From Syngnathus acus (Eukaryota; Chordata; Actinopteri; Syngnathiformes; Syngnathidae): DNA of 64,000 nucleotides. The stretch lies in the NCBI RefSeq assembly GCF_901709675.1, contig NC_051091.1:12062967-12126966 (forward strand). The letters run 5' to 3'. Every line of letters starts with the position of its first letter. Within the stretch, counting starts at the first letter, position 1. The position numbers were made by a program, and so were the translations under genes. Below, piece after piece: positions 14,601 to 61,522 of the stretch. The notes under the pieces were generated by a model. That model was not told where the DNA came from. It saw nothing but the letters and a program-made list of their open reading frames with translations, and did not search any database.

Positions 14601-14679
14601 ACTCCCCCATGGGTGTGTCCACGCCCTGAGGGTGGTGGGGGTCTCCTCTATCCACCTGCACACGCCGCTTCCCAGCCAC

Positions 14680-14987
14680 TTGAGCGCTGGGAGCTCGTCT
14701 GTCTCGTAGCCTCGCTCCTTCTGGATCAACTCATTCGTTTTCTTTTGCATCGCGGTGGAAAGTACACAACTATTAACGGAAGGCGCTTGAACTTAAGACG
14801 GTCAAGTTCAATTGAATCCATCCGAGTTTTGTTAGTCGGAATAACCGAGCGGGATCTGCGGAGGGCACACGACTGCGTGCGCCCGCCCGCGCACAGACGC
14901 TCCGAGGACCACCGGAGGCTGCTGGATGCTTGTACAATTTTTGGACCGCTTCTATCGCGACCTGCATTGGACTTAACTAAACGCAAG
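14680..14987 (+). other. sema3f: Probable noncoding first exon (5' UTR) of sema3f
   Basis: A locally GC-rich stretch ends in a consensus donor, ACGCAAG|GTAAAA, with exon end at 14987. It lies 1.33 kb before the acceptor of the ATG-bearing exon (CCCTCAG|CTCC, exon start 16317). SEMA3 genes commonly have a separate 5' noncoding exon, and the ATG exon here begins with an acceptor, so an upstream exon is required. The start of this exon (the TSS) is not visible from sequence, and 14680 is a guess. GGGGCGG near 14,582 is a possible Sp1-type site. Confidence 0.45.
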
Positions 14988-16353
14988 GTAAAAAGACAAT
15001 AAGAGTGGGTCGTTTTTGTGTGTTACGCGTCGCGAATCGTGGAGCTTTGAGGCAGATGCGCCCTTTTCATCAACGCGCGCCTGCCCGTGCGGAGAATATA
15101 GTATGCATGCGCGCCACGCCATAAATCATATTTATATTACAAGTTTAGTCCTTTACTTGGCCCCGGAGAAGCCTTTCAATGTTTATCCTAAGCAACAGGC
15201 TCCTCTGTTTTTATACATTAATTCAAGTGCACTTAATCTACTATACCAGAGCTAATGACACAGGTCCTCGGTTTACGACGTTGCACACCCATTGCCAAAA
15301 TGTTGTCTTTCTTTTTATGAATTAATGAGCTCCACATTGTCAGTTTGAGGCAATGGCTGTGGTTGTGCCCATTGTTCTTTTATTCCTCCACCAGTCATCA
15401 AATCCCTCTATCCTGTTTTCTCTCAATCTACCCTCCACTATTCTTCCCATTTTAACCAATTTGCCCCCAGTTCCTGGTTCTGCCAAGTCCTTGCTCATCT
15501 GTGCTTCATTTGGTGTTCTTGGAGTTGGCGTTATAAAACAAATAACTGATTTGACTTGAGGTGTTGAAATGGTGTCCGTCATCCACACACAAAAAAACAA
15601 AAATAAACAATTAGCCTCACTTGGTGACATGTGGTTCAAAGCCTGGTCACTTTTTATAATGTCGATTAAAAGGTCTGCTTTGGAGTTTTGCCTCAAGGCC
15701 TTCGGCATGGAACTTGATCTTAAACCCTGACTGACAGTTTGACCTCAGACTGCAGACCCATGTCTCAGAGTCTCAGTGTCTGTGTGTCTCGCTGTCGTGC
15801 CAACGTAAATTATAGCTCCCAGTGCCGAGGTACGCTTGTTTTATTGTCTCCTCGTCCTCCACAGCGACTTGCCACGCTGCATTTGGACACTGTCCACCAA
15901 GCCAACATTTGGAGCCCTTGCAACTGCTAAAGAAACACAAAAATGCGATTGCACTTGCTTGATATGATGTCACACTTTATTGCAGCAGGTTTGTTTGCGA
16001 GACATAGTGCAGGGAGCAGCGGGAAGCGCTGTGGGTGGTTGGAGCGGAGAGAAGCTCTTTGTAAGTGAGAGCTTCATCCCAGAATGTAACCGCAGCCATT
16101 GAAACCCAAGACGTTGGCAATCCTCCACCTGAAGTTTTGAAAAAAAAAAAAATACACTGGTGTCCAGCGACAAATATGCAAGCCGTAAAAAGAAATCCGT
16201 ATCGAAACTAGAGTCGAAACGTTTGCCGGTCAAATTTAAACTGTAATGTACAGTAATGAAAATTCAAGTGATGTCATGTTACCACTGTCTGATGTCCGTC
16301 CATCTCTGTCCCTCAGCTCCCGGACTCTCCTCCCTATCGGTTTGAAAGAGACA

Positions 16354-51282
<34,929 letters not shown>

Positions 51283-53205
51283 AGCGCCTGAACCGACCAG
51301 TCGTGAGTCTACCACAACTCCATAAACGCTACACTATTCCTCCGGTGTTGAGGAGTGACTCAAAATGGACGCAATACAGCAGAAAAGACAAAAACTCTTG
51401 GATGAAACACACAATATTTATTGTAGGTTGTAAAAAGTAATTCTTTGTACCTATCTAGAAAAAAAAATGTTTTTTGTGAATAGGATGCTGTCGTTATTAT
51501 TCTAATGTTCTGGTTAGTGTTACTGACAATGTGTATTTTGTCCAGTTTGTCTTTTTTTATGTTTGGTGTTTTGGGAGCATCCACCGCCGCATGGACGAGA
51601 ACTGAAAAGTGGAACTTGGACTAAAATGCTCCTCTCAAAAGCTTTTCAAAGACGGCACAAAAGGAACATTTTTCAGGACCACGCAAATCAATTATCTTCA
51701 TGTTCCATCACCTGGCCATATTTTTCTGGATTCTGGTGCACACTTTTTAATATGTGAAAAAAAAACACAGTCGAAGAAAAAAATGGCAAGTGTGTTCTTG
51801 CTGCTACTATCCAGCTCTGGAAAAAAATGAGAGTACTCTGCTGCAAAATAATTAGTGTATGCCAACAAATCTTTACTGAGATGCAAAGAATCTGTTTGTC
51901 ATTTTGTAACGTCTGTCGTATGAGTTGCTCTCCAGCCTTTTACGCCAAGTAGCACCTAAAAGAAAAGCCTATAGCTCACCATCATGACATTAAAATGCTG
52001 CCACATAGTAGGCCTGAGTGTTCATGACAAAAGAAAATCACTCTTACCACAGCCCACACCACGGGATAATCTCTCATAATAATATTTTTGATGATCACTT
52101 TATCTGTCGCCCACTTGAGTTATTTATCCATCTAATTGTTGCATCTTCAGTACCGAGTGATCATTGTACTGAAGGAGACTTTAAGGAATATAAACGTGAC
52201 AATTTCACCTCCCAAAATGCAGATTCCAGCAGGCAGCTATTTTTAACTGAGTCTGTACAAAATAAAACAAAGCACCTTCTGTCACTAAACACACACTAAC
52301 GTAATGTGAGACATCGCTTAAAGGGGGTTTTGATATTTTGGAGATGTTTCGAACACTTCAAAGCATCCGACTTTGTCGAAGGGTCCCCAAAAAGAATGAT
52401 GTGGTGTACAAACACATTGTTGTGCTTCCTGTACTGTCGTTGTAACAACCTTGTGTCCCAATACTTTTGTTCATGTGCACATGCAATATAGTCGCTGCTG
52501 CAGTTTGACAAGGGTTACACACAGACACAGTCATACAAGTACCACACCCGCTAGCACTTGCTAACACACGCTCACACAATCACAGATGCACTTTAATACA
52601 AACACATACACAGTCAGAAAAAGGGAGAGTGCAGTTAGATATGGACGGCTTACATTTTAGATGTAAGATTTCATACAAGGTCAACTTTGCATTCCTGCCG
52701 TCTTCACGTTTTGGTTTCATTGAGTCTATATTATGTCGCCGCTGAGAATGAATTATGTCAGCGTTATGATTCATCTTTAATTTTTTTCAATAATTGGCGA
52801 GGGGAGGGTGCATATTGATAGAAAAGGTACAAAGCAATTTGGACAGGGTGTCTTTTCATGGTGCATGGCATGTACAGTGTATGTAAAGTGTTTGTCTAAA
52901 AAGAGGTTTTGTTCCTGTGGATGTCGGTGAATGTCTTTCTTATTGCGGGAATATAAAAATAATGTAAAAAAAAAAAAGAATAAATATGGGCTCAGCTTTT
53001 TTAAGAGGGTGTCAGAGTCCAGATTGTACTTATGTTTGAAATCTTATTTCATGTGTTTTTGCAGACTTCCCTCTGGGTCATTGGTGTAAAGTATGACATT
53101 GATAAGATGCACACTTGTTATGACTTGTAAACATAATAATGATAATAATAATAATGACTTCTTCCCCATCAATGTTGCTGACTAATAAATAAAAGCTCTA
53201 TATTT
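51283..53205 (+). other. sema3f: sema3f 3' UTR (inferred)
   Basis: No coding frame of note follows the TGA at 51280-51282. Candidate poly(A) signals are AATAAA at 52979-52984 and an overlapping pair at 53184-53193. The latter is followed by a GT-rich stretch (53,227-53,260), so it is the better 3' end. Several frames in this interval are low-complexity and are not genes. Confidence 0.6.
53184..53193 (+). terminator. sema3f: Probable sema3f polyadenylation signal (AATAAATAAA)
   Basis: Two overlapping AATAAA hexamers are followed about 35-60 nt downstream by a T/GT-rich region (TGTTTGCCCTTTGGTG). No transcript evidence is available here. Confidence 0.5.
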
Positions 53206-53259
53206 TATAATAACAAATCCTATCTCATGTTTGCCCTTTGGTGAGGAAGTGTGAAAATT

Positions 53260-53700
53260 GGAAATTAAGATTCGCTCTTCAAATTAAGGTCAATGTTGGA
53301 TTTCCAATTCGGGTTTCATTTTAATACAATGGTTTCAAATTTGGGGTTTAAGACAAGTTTGTGGTTCAGTTTGTGAATTTAAGAGTTTCACGGCAAGTGT
53401 TTTGTAAAACTGTTTCAGGTGCAAATTAGGATTTCAAGAGGGTTTCAAAATAGCCTGAGGGTTCCAAATTAGGTTCTGAAATTACAGTTAGCATTTCAAA
53501 TTGAACTTTTAAGATGGCATCGGTGTTTGAAGTTAGGGTTTCAAGCTTGGGTTTTAAATTAGGGCTTGAAGCACACAAAGGTTTGAAATTAAGCTTTCGT
53601 GGCAGGAGTAGGGATTCAAATTATGGTTTCAATTTTGGGTTAGGGGTTCAAACAAGTTAGTATTTCAATGCTAAAAGGGGGGGGTCATATTAAGGCTATA
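53260..53700 (+). repeat. Degenerate TTAGGG-like minisatellite, main block
   Basis: About 440 bp are built from variants of a 14-20 bp unit close to GGGTTTCAAATTAGGG. Examples are TTGGGGTTTAAGAC, AAATTAGGATTTCAAGAGGG, AAGTTAGGGTTTCAAGCTTG and AAATTAGGGCTTGAAGC. The unit is always G-rich on the + strand and never perfectly repeated. It lies in the spacer between the sema3f 3' end and gnat1. Confidence 0.75.
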
Positions 53701-54029
53701 GCAAAAAAAAAGTGTGAGGTATGACTCAAGCACACTCAGACACATACAGATGCACATAATTGAAAGTGAGTAGATTAGGATGCTTAACCAGCCTTAGATT
53801 AAGGTCAACAAGATCTGTGAGGTGAACCCACAAAGCTCTTTAGACACTTCACAGCTCCCGTACAAACATACTAAACATGTACTAAAACGTTTTCTATGAT
53901 TATCAATAGTCTCTATTTTGTAGTTATTGAACAAAAGTTTTTGCACGTCTACATGACTGTAATTTATTGCCTCTCGGTGACCAAGGTGGCTGGGCACGCC
54001 ATAAGGAGCAGCACGATGAGATTGAAGCA
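53701..54029. other. Spacer between minisatellite blocks upstream of gnat1
   Basis: Unique-looking sequence with no supported gene or named regulatory motif. A 78-codon minus frame is present but has no recognisable content. Confidence 0.4.
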
Positions 54030-54150
54030 TTAAGGGTACAAAAAAAAGTTAAGGTTTCAAATCAGGGTTTGAAGCAGAAAATGGGGTTTCAAGTCTGGGT
54101 TAGAGTCCCAAATTAGATTTTGGTTTTCAAATGATGGTTTCAAGAGAGGG
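54030..54150 (+). repeat. Degenerate TTAGGG-like minisatellite, second block
   Basis: TTAAGGTTTCAAATCAGGG, TTTGAAGCAGAAAATGGGG, TTTCAAGTCTGGGTTAG and TTTCAAATGATGGTTTCAAG continue the unit of 53,260-53,700. The block ends about 350 bp before the gnat1 start codon. Confidence 0.7.
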
Positions 54151-54501
54151 TCGCCACTTACGTACGGACTCATTGGGAGCGATTGTGTGCAGCCTCATAG
54201 TAGATAAGCACTTGAGCCGATGTTTATCTTCCGCTGAGCGCAGCAAAGTCCCCGTCTCCGTCTGGTTCACCTATGGACCCTCACCCTCGCACCTCCCAAA
54301 CTCCTGTCCTTGCACCCCATTGGTTGGCTTCTCCGTCAGGTGGGCCAGGAGGACGCCCACTATCCTCTCCTAAGTTTGGAAGGAAAACATTTGCAAAGTT
54401 GTTTACCGGTGCCAGGTCAGAGCACAGGGCCGATCTGCTTTTCACTTGTTCTCTTGAGCGCTTTTGGCTTTGGCAGAGGGGCCGGAGCCGGGACCAGCAG
54501 C
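54151..54501 (+). promoter_or_regulatory. gnat1: gnat1 promoter and 5' UTR region (inferred by position)
   Basis: This 350-bp stretch between the minisatellite and the ATG should hold the rod-specific promoter. CATTGGTTGG near 54,316 contains an inverted CCAAT box. I did not find an unambiguous CRX site (CTAATCC) or TATA box. The 5' UTR probably includes the purine-rich GGGGCCGGAGCCGGGACC just before the ATG. Confidence 0.35.
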
Positions 54502-57614
<3,113 letters not shown>

Positions 57615-57627
57615 AGGAGCTTCGCAC

Positions 57628-57882
57628 GTGAGTCCAAATAGGGTTCTGGGTAGGCTTGTAAAGTATTTTCTTAAGCTTGGCTTAGGGTTTCAAACAAAGG
57701 TTGGGGTTTTACTAAATGGTGTGAAGCCACATTTAAGCTTTGAAATTAGGATTTGAAGTCTAGGCTTTATTTCATATTTGGGTTTTACAGCAAGGTTGGG
57801 TTTGGAACACAACATTTCAATTAGGTTTTCAAATTATGGTTTCAATCCTGGGTTAGGACTGATTTTTCATCTTTTTTTCCAG
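57628..57882 (+). other. gnat1: Probable intron in the gnat1 3' UTR
   Basis: Fourteen nucleotides after the stop codon there is a strong donor, TTCGCAC|GTGAGTCC. A strong polypyrimidine acceptor, CATCTTTTTTTCCAG|GATTG, gives a downstream exon start at 57883. Most of the interval is minisatellite. The donor is only 13 nt past the stop codon, too close to trigger nonsense-mediated decay. This is inference only. Confidence 0.5.
57640..57870 (+). repeat. Degenerate TTAGGG-like minisatellite inside the gnat1 3' UTR intron
   Basis: GCTTAGGGTTTCAAACAAAGG, TTTGAAATTAGGATTTGAAG, TTTCAATTAGGTTTTCAAAT and GGTTTCAATCCTGGGTTAGG are variants of the unit at 53.3 kb and have the same strand. Confidence 0.7.
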
Positions 57883-58179
57883 GATTGTGTAAGAACCTAC
57901 TGAGGACAACAAACCAACCTCTCAAAACACGAGCAAGAAGTCGTAGCTTTGACTTCTGTGGACTAAACGGAAACTACAAACCATCAGAATTCCCCCGTTG
58001 CTTTCTTTTTTAGTGGAGCTAACGAGCCGTCTGCAACGTGTAGCAGACATCCAAACGAGTTTCTCTCTCAGATGCACATTCACACTCCAACCTCTATTAG
58101 ACTAGCAATGGCTTTGTATGATTATTTATTATTATTTATTTTTTTAGACACAATCACTTTAAATTTAAAAATGAAAGTC

Positions 58180-58415
58180 TGTGACACAGACCTAAGGGTT
58201 AGTGTTCCAAGTTAGGATTTTAAGCCTGGGTTAGGCCTGAGTGTTAAACAGTCCCATGCCCAAATCCACTATTAAAGCTTCTGTAGAGAACAAATTATGT
58301 GTCCGTTTATTTTTTTTCCAATGAGAAATAAGAAAGAAATAAAGTGATGCTGGAATTGGTTTCAAAATAGGGTTTGATTCCAAGTGTAATAAAATTATGG
58401 GTTTTAATTAGGGAT
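58180..58415 (+). repeat. TTAGGG-like minisatellite remnants downstream of gnat1
   Basis: AAGGGTTAGTGTTCCAAGTTAGG, TTTTAAGCCTGGGTTAGGCC, TGGTTTCAAAATAGGGTTTG and GGGTTTTAATTAGGG are scattered units with unique sequence and the gnat1 3' end between them. Confidence 0.6.
58271..58276 (+). terminator. gnat1: Probable gnat1 polyadenylation signal (ATTAAA)
   Basis: ATTAAA is followed about 25-45 nt later by TGTGTCCG and a T-rich run. A canonical AATAAA near 58,338 is the alternative. Confidence 0.45.
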
Positions 58416-58555
58416 GCCACTATCAAATAATTTTAGAATTGTATACTATATACTTTTACAGTCATATGAAGAGGATTCATCTCTTGCCTTATACAGCCAA
58501 GACTCCTCCCACAGCCACTATAAAAACATCACGCATAGGTGGAGCACTGTCAATA

Positions 58556-60497
58556 ATGGTTTCTGTTCATCCCTCCTTAGCTGCTCTTTTTGCTTTGTGC
58601 ATTTGGGTTGTCAAATATGTCGCTGGATCAAACTGTCCTGAACCACTGACTGCTTTTATAAATGGGAGATGCTGCAAACAGTGCCCTCCAGGTAAGAAAA
58701 CAATTTGAAACATTTTCTCCACAGATTAATTGATGCCTTTAAAGTGAATAAAATATTTAATCACTTTCTGCTTCAAAGGACAATATCTGGAGGATTTCTG
58801 CACAGAAACGAGAGAAACCCTCTGTCGCCCATGTTCGAACAACTCCTTCTCTGAAAAGTATAATGTCTTTAACAAATGCACTCCATGTCAGTTGTGCCAA
58901 GGTAAGAGCTTCTCGAGAACGTCCTAGAGGACAATTAAAGCACAGTACGATGATCAAAAACACCAGTGCATAAAATCTCACAGGAAATGGTTGGATTTAT
59001 TGTATCTGGACAGAAAATGAAGAGAAATGTTCTCCAGCCGCAAAGTGTTTGTGTCACCCTGGTTTCCTGTGTTCCGATGACATGTGCTCAGAGTGCATGA
59101 AACCTTCTCGTCATGTTGGTGAGGAGATGGAAAAAACAGGTAAGGCCTATTTTGAAGTGATGAATACAGTGAGCCCACATTTATGTTGGAGAATCATCCC
59201 CCCCTTAGGTGACAGCTGAACATAGTAAGACATTTTATACCAGAGTATATTAAAAAAAACATTTTTAAGATATATTGTTATACTTCTTCCACACTTATCG
59301 AAACTTACTTAAAATGCATTCTGAGCACCTGCAACTTGCGGTCAAGAAATGTCAGACTATCATATGACACCACATTGGGGTTTCCAAAGAACATTCAACC
59401 ATTTATTTTTAATCACTCGAGGTTTATTGTAAAAGAGTACAGTACATGGATAAAAAAGAGAATTAAAAATGTTTCATATTTAAACACCAAAATGTTGAAT
59501 GGAAATCTGCTATCTTAACGCAAGCATAAACACCAAAACATTCAAGCAAATCATATGGTTTTCTCACAGGCCTATTTTGTCTTTGCTCTGTGGGAACAAG
59601 ATGTATTAGACAATGTAGTTTCTTTCCTTCTTCTTGCTTTCACTTTATTTTTCTGTCACGGTGAAATTAGCCAGTGACTTTAATCTTTAATCTTAATCTT
59701 GTAAAGGCCCATCTCATATTCTCTCCAACTTGGTTTTGACTTCGTCTTAGTTTTTACAATGTCTAGGTTTGCAAAAATGTGTGTTGATAATGCATTTTCA
59801 GCTAAACTTTGACTTGATTCCTTTCCAGAAAAGGATGCATTTTGTATGATCCTTGGCATCGGATATGGTATTCTGGCTGTAATTCTTCTGATGATCTTGT
59901 TTCACACCTGTATAAACGTTGCAAAGAAAAATAGAGCAGGTGGGTTTATGTTTTTTTTGTGTGTTAAAATGTTTGACCATCCAACCCGACATGTGATTTG
60001 TTTGTTATGTTGTAACTGTAAGGATTTTTAACTTCTTTACTGACTTTTCCATCTTTACTTTTTTAAGTATTGCAATTAATGTTTTACCAGTTTTACCACA
60101 GTTTTGTCCAGTTTGTAGAATTCGTAGCAGTTTTTAAAATATTTTTTAAGACTTTGGCCGCCTTTTAAAATTTTCAATGCTTTTAAACATAATTATTGAG
60201 TTTTTAACATTTTAACCAATTTTCATATTGATTTTAAAATCTTGGTCAATTGTGAACTTCTTAAATGATATTTTTAAATCTTTACTCATTTTCTTTCATG
60301 ATTGTAACTTTGATTCAGAGATGAGGTGTATGAGGTGTAGTCTGTTTCCTTCTACGTGTGCTTCAGCTCTAACCCCTGCCGCCACCCCATGTCACCCACG
60401 CTTGTCCATCATGGAAGAAAGGGGGCTCCAGCAGCAGCTCTTCATCCAGGCTGATTCTATGAACCAACTCCAGGAAATTGTCACCAACTTGTCATAG
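58556..60497 (+). CDS. Small TNF-receptor-superfamily type I membrane protein (5 exons)
   Basis: Exons: 58556-58691, 58779-58901, 59014-59139, 59829-59939, 60367-60497. All introns are GT..AG in phase 1, typical of TNFR ectodomain exons, and the total is 627 nt (208 aa). The start gives a signal peptide MVSVHPSLAALFALCIWVV. Cysteine-rich repeats follow: CPEPLTAFINGRCCKQCPPG, CTETRETLCRPCSNNSFSEK and CLCHPGFLCSDDMCSECMK. Then come a short stalk and one membrane segment (ILGIGYGILAVILLMILF). The cytoplasmic tail of about 50 residues has no death domain and ends QLQEIVTNLS. The pattern is closest, by memory, to the CD27/4-1BB/CD40 class, but no named orthologue is certain. Such receptors bind a TNF-type ligand and usually recruit TRAFs; no textbook TRAF motif is obvious here. 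Confidence 0.85.
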
Positions 60498-60595
60498 GGA
60501 TGGGTGTATTTGGAATTTTATGGGAGGGCCTTCAATATTAGAAATCTCCATTCTAGTGACAAATGTAATGAAAATATATATTTTTTTTTTTTACC

Positions 60596-60596
<1 letters not shown>

Positions 60597-60626
<30 letters not shown>

Positions 60627-60655
60627 TCACCCCTCGCTTTCTCTCTCTCTCTCTG
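60597..60655. repeat. (CT)n microsatellite
   Basis: An interrupted CT dinucleotide run of about 60 bp. It follows a poly-T tract, about 100 nt after the TNFR stop codon and just upstream of the TNFR pseudo-exon. Confidence 0.95.
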
Positions 60656-60676
60656 TTCATTCACCGGCTGGGGACA

Positions 60677-60832
60677 TCTGACAGGAAGTGGTTGGATTTC
60701 TTTTGTCTTTTGAGATACGTATGTTCTCCATTCGCCAACCACAAACATGTCTTCTGTTGTCATGGTTTCCTGTGGTCATACGATGCATGCTTGCTATGTA
60801 TGGAAAATACCATGTGCGTTGAAGCTGGCTAG
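60677..60832 (+). pseudogene. Decayed duplicate of TNFR exon 3
   Basis: ACAGGAAGTGGTTGGATTTC at 60681 parallels ACAGGAAATGGTTGGATTTA at 58980, which is intron sequence before TNFR exon 3. Further on, GTTCTCCA..GTCATGGTTTCCTGTGG parallels the exon itself. Translated from 60722, the piece reads CSPF..CCHGFLWSYDACLLCME, against CSPAAKCLCHPGFLCSDDMCSECMK in the gene. One conserved Cys has become Trp, and an in-frame TAG at 60830 comes before any donor. Because the intron flank is included, this is a genomic tandem duplication, not a retrocopy. Confidence 0.7.
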
Positions 60833-61380
60833 TAGGCGGTGAAGACAGAGAACAGCAAAGTTTTGAGAACAAAACAAATGTCAATGGTATGGCCCATTTT
60901 GGTTTAATTAAAAAAAACACAGGCAAACAGCTGCAATTACTGTTACACAGATGACTTTAACTTGAAATTTATGAAAAATGTTCATGTGTAACAAAGTTAT
61001 GGCGTGATGCACAAGGACATGGTGTGGTACCTGCATCCTGTCGTAACATCAAAAAAATTCATCCTGCCGTAACATTCAGTCAGGACTACGAGGAATTTAA
61101 TTTGCTTTGTTTATTTCGGCAAGTACATAATCAACACTTTTTTCAACTTCATTTCACATTTGGTTTTTGCATGACTTGTCGAAAAGGGCAGCGGAAGTTT
61201 CATTTGAATACAGCAATGACAAGTTACAACAGATCTCGACAGTTTGTTTTGAATACAACAGTAACAATTGTTATTATTGTTACCATCATTATTGATGTTT
61301 TTACATTTGTTGACTGGTAAATTGAAATGTGGACTGCTCGGCCCTGGTGCTTCCACCCTCCGCCTGTAGGGGCGCTGGCA
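60833..61380. other. Spacer between TNFR pseudo-exon and arl8b promoter
   Basis: No gene was recognised. The frame 61024-61320 ends in a hydrophobic TIVIIVTIII stretch that comes from low-complexity ATT/GTT sequence. It has no homology I can name. Confidence 0.5.
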
Positions 61381-61522
61381 AACCCCCTCTGCCCCAGACC
61401 GACGATCACATGACGGTCTGGCCGGCTCCCATTACCACGCCCTCCTTCCCCTCCCTATCTGGAAAAGCCCAACCAAACATCTGACAGGGAGGGAAGAGGC
61501 GAACCACCACCGACTTCCCAAG
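61381..61522 (+). promoter_or_regulatory. arl8b: arl8b promoter-proximal region with an MITF/TFE-type E-box
   Basis: The 140 bp before the ATG are GC-richer than the surrounding DNA. They include TCACATGA at 61406-61413, which matches the M-box/E-box form bound by MITF-TFE factors. These factors drive lysosomal genes, and ARL8B is a lysosomal protein. No TATA box is evident. A single 8-bp match can occur by chance. Confidence 0.35.

Noticed and set aside
52430-52500. TGTCCCAATACTTTTGTTCA as a transposon end in the sema3f 3' UTR
   Set aside because: A similar phrase occurs in fish DNA transposons, but no partner inverted repeat or element boundary could be found.
58519-58525. TATAAAA as a TATA box for the TNFR gene
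   Set aside because: It lies only about 30 nt before the ATG, which would leave almost no leader; plausible but not distinguishable from chance.
61024-61320. 98-codon frame ending in a membrane-like hydrophobic stretch
   Set aside because: The hydrophobic part comes from low-complexity ATT/GTT sequence; no cysteine pattern links it to the TNFR gene and no splice sites support it.
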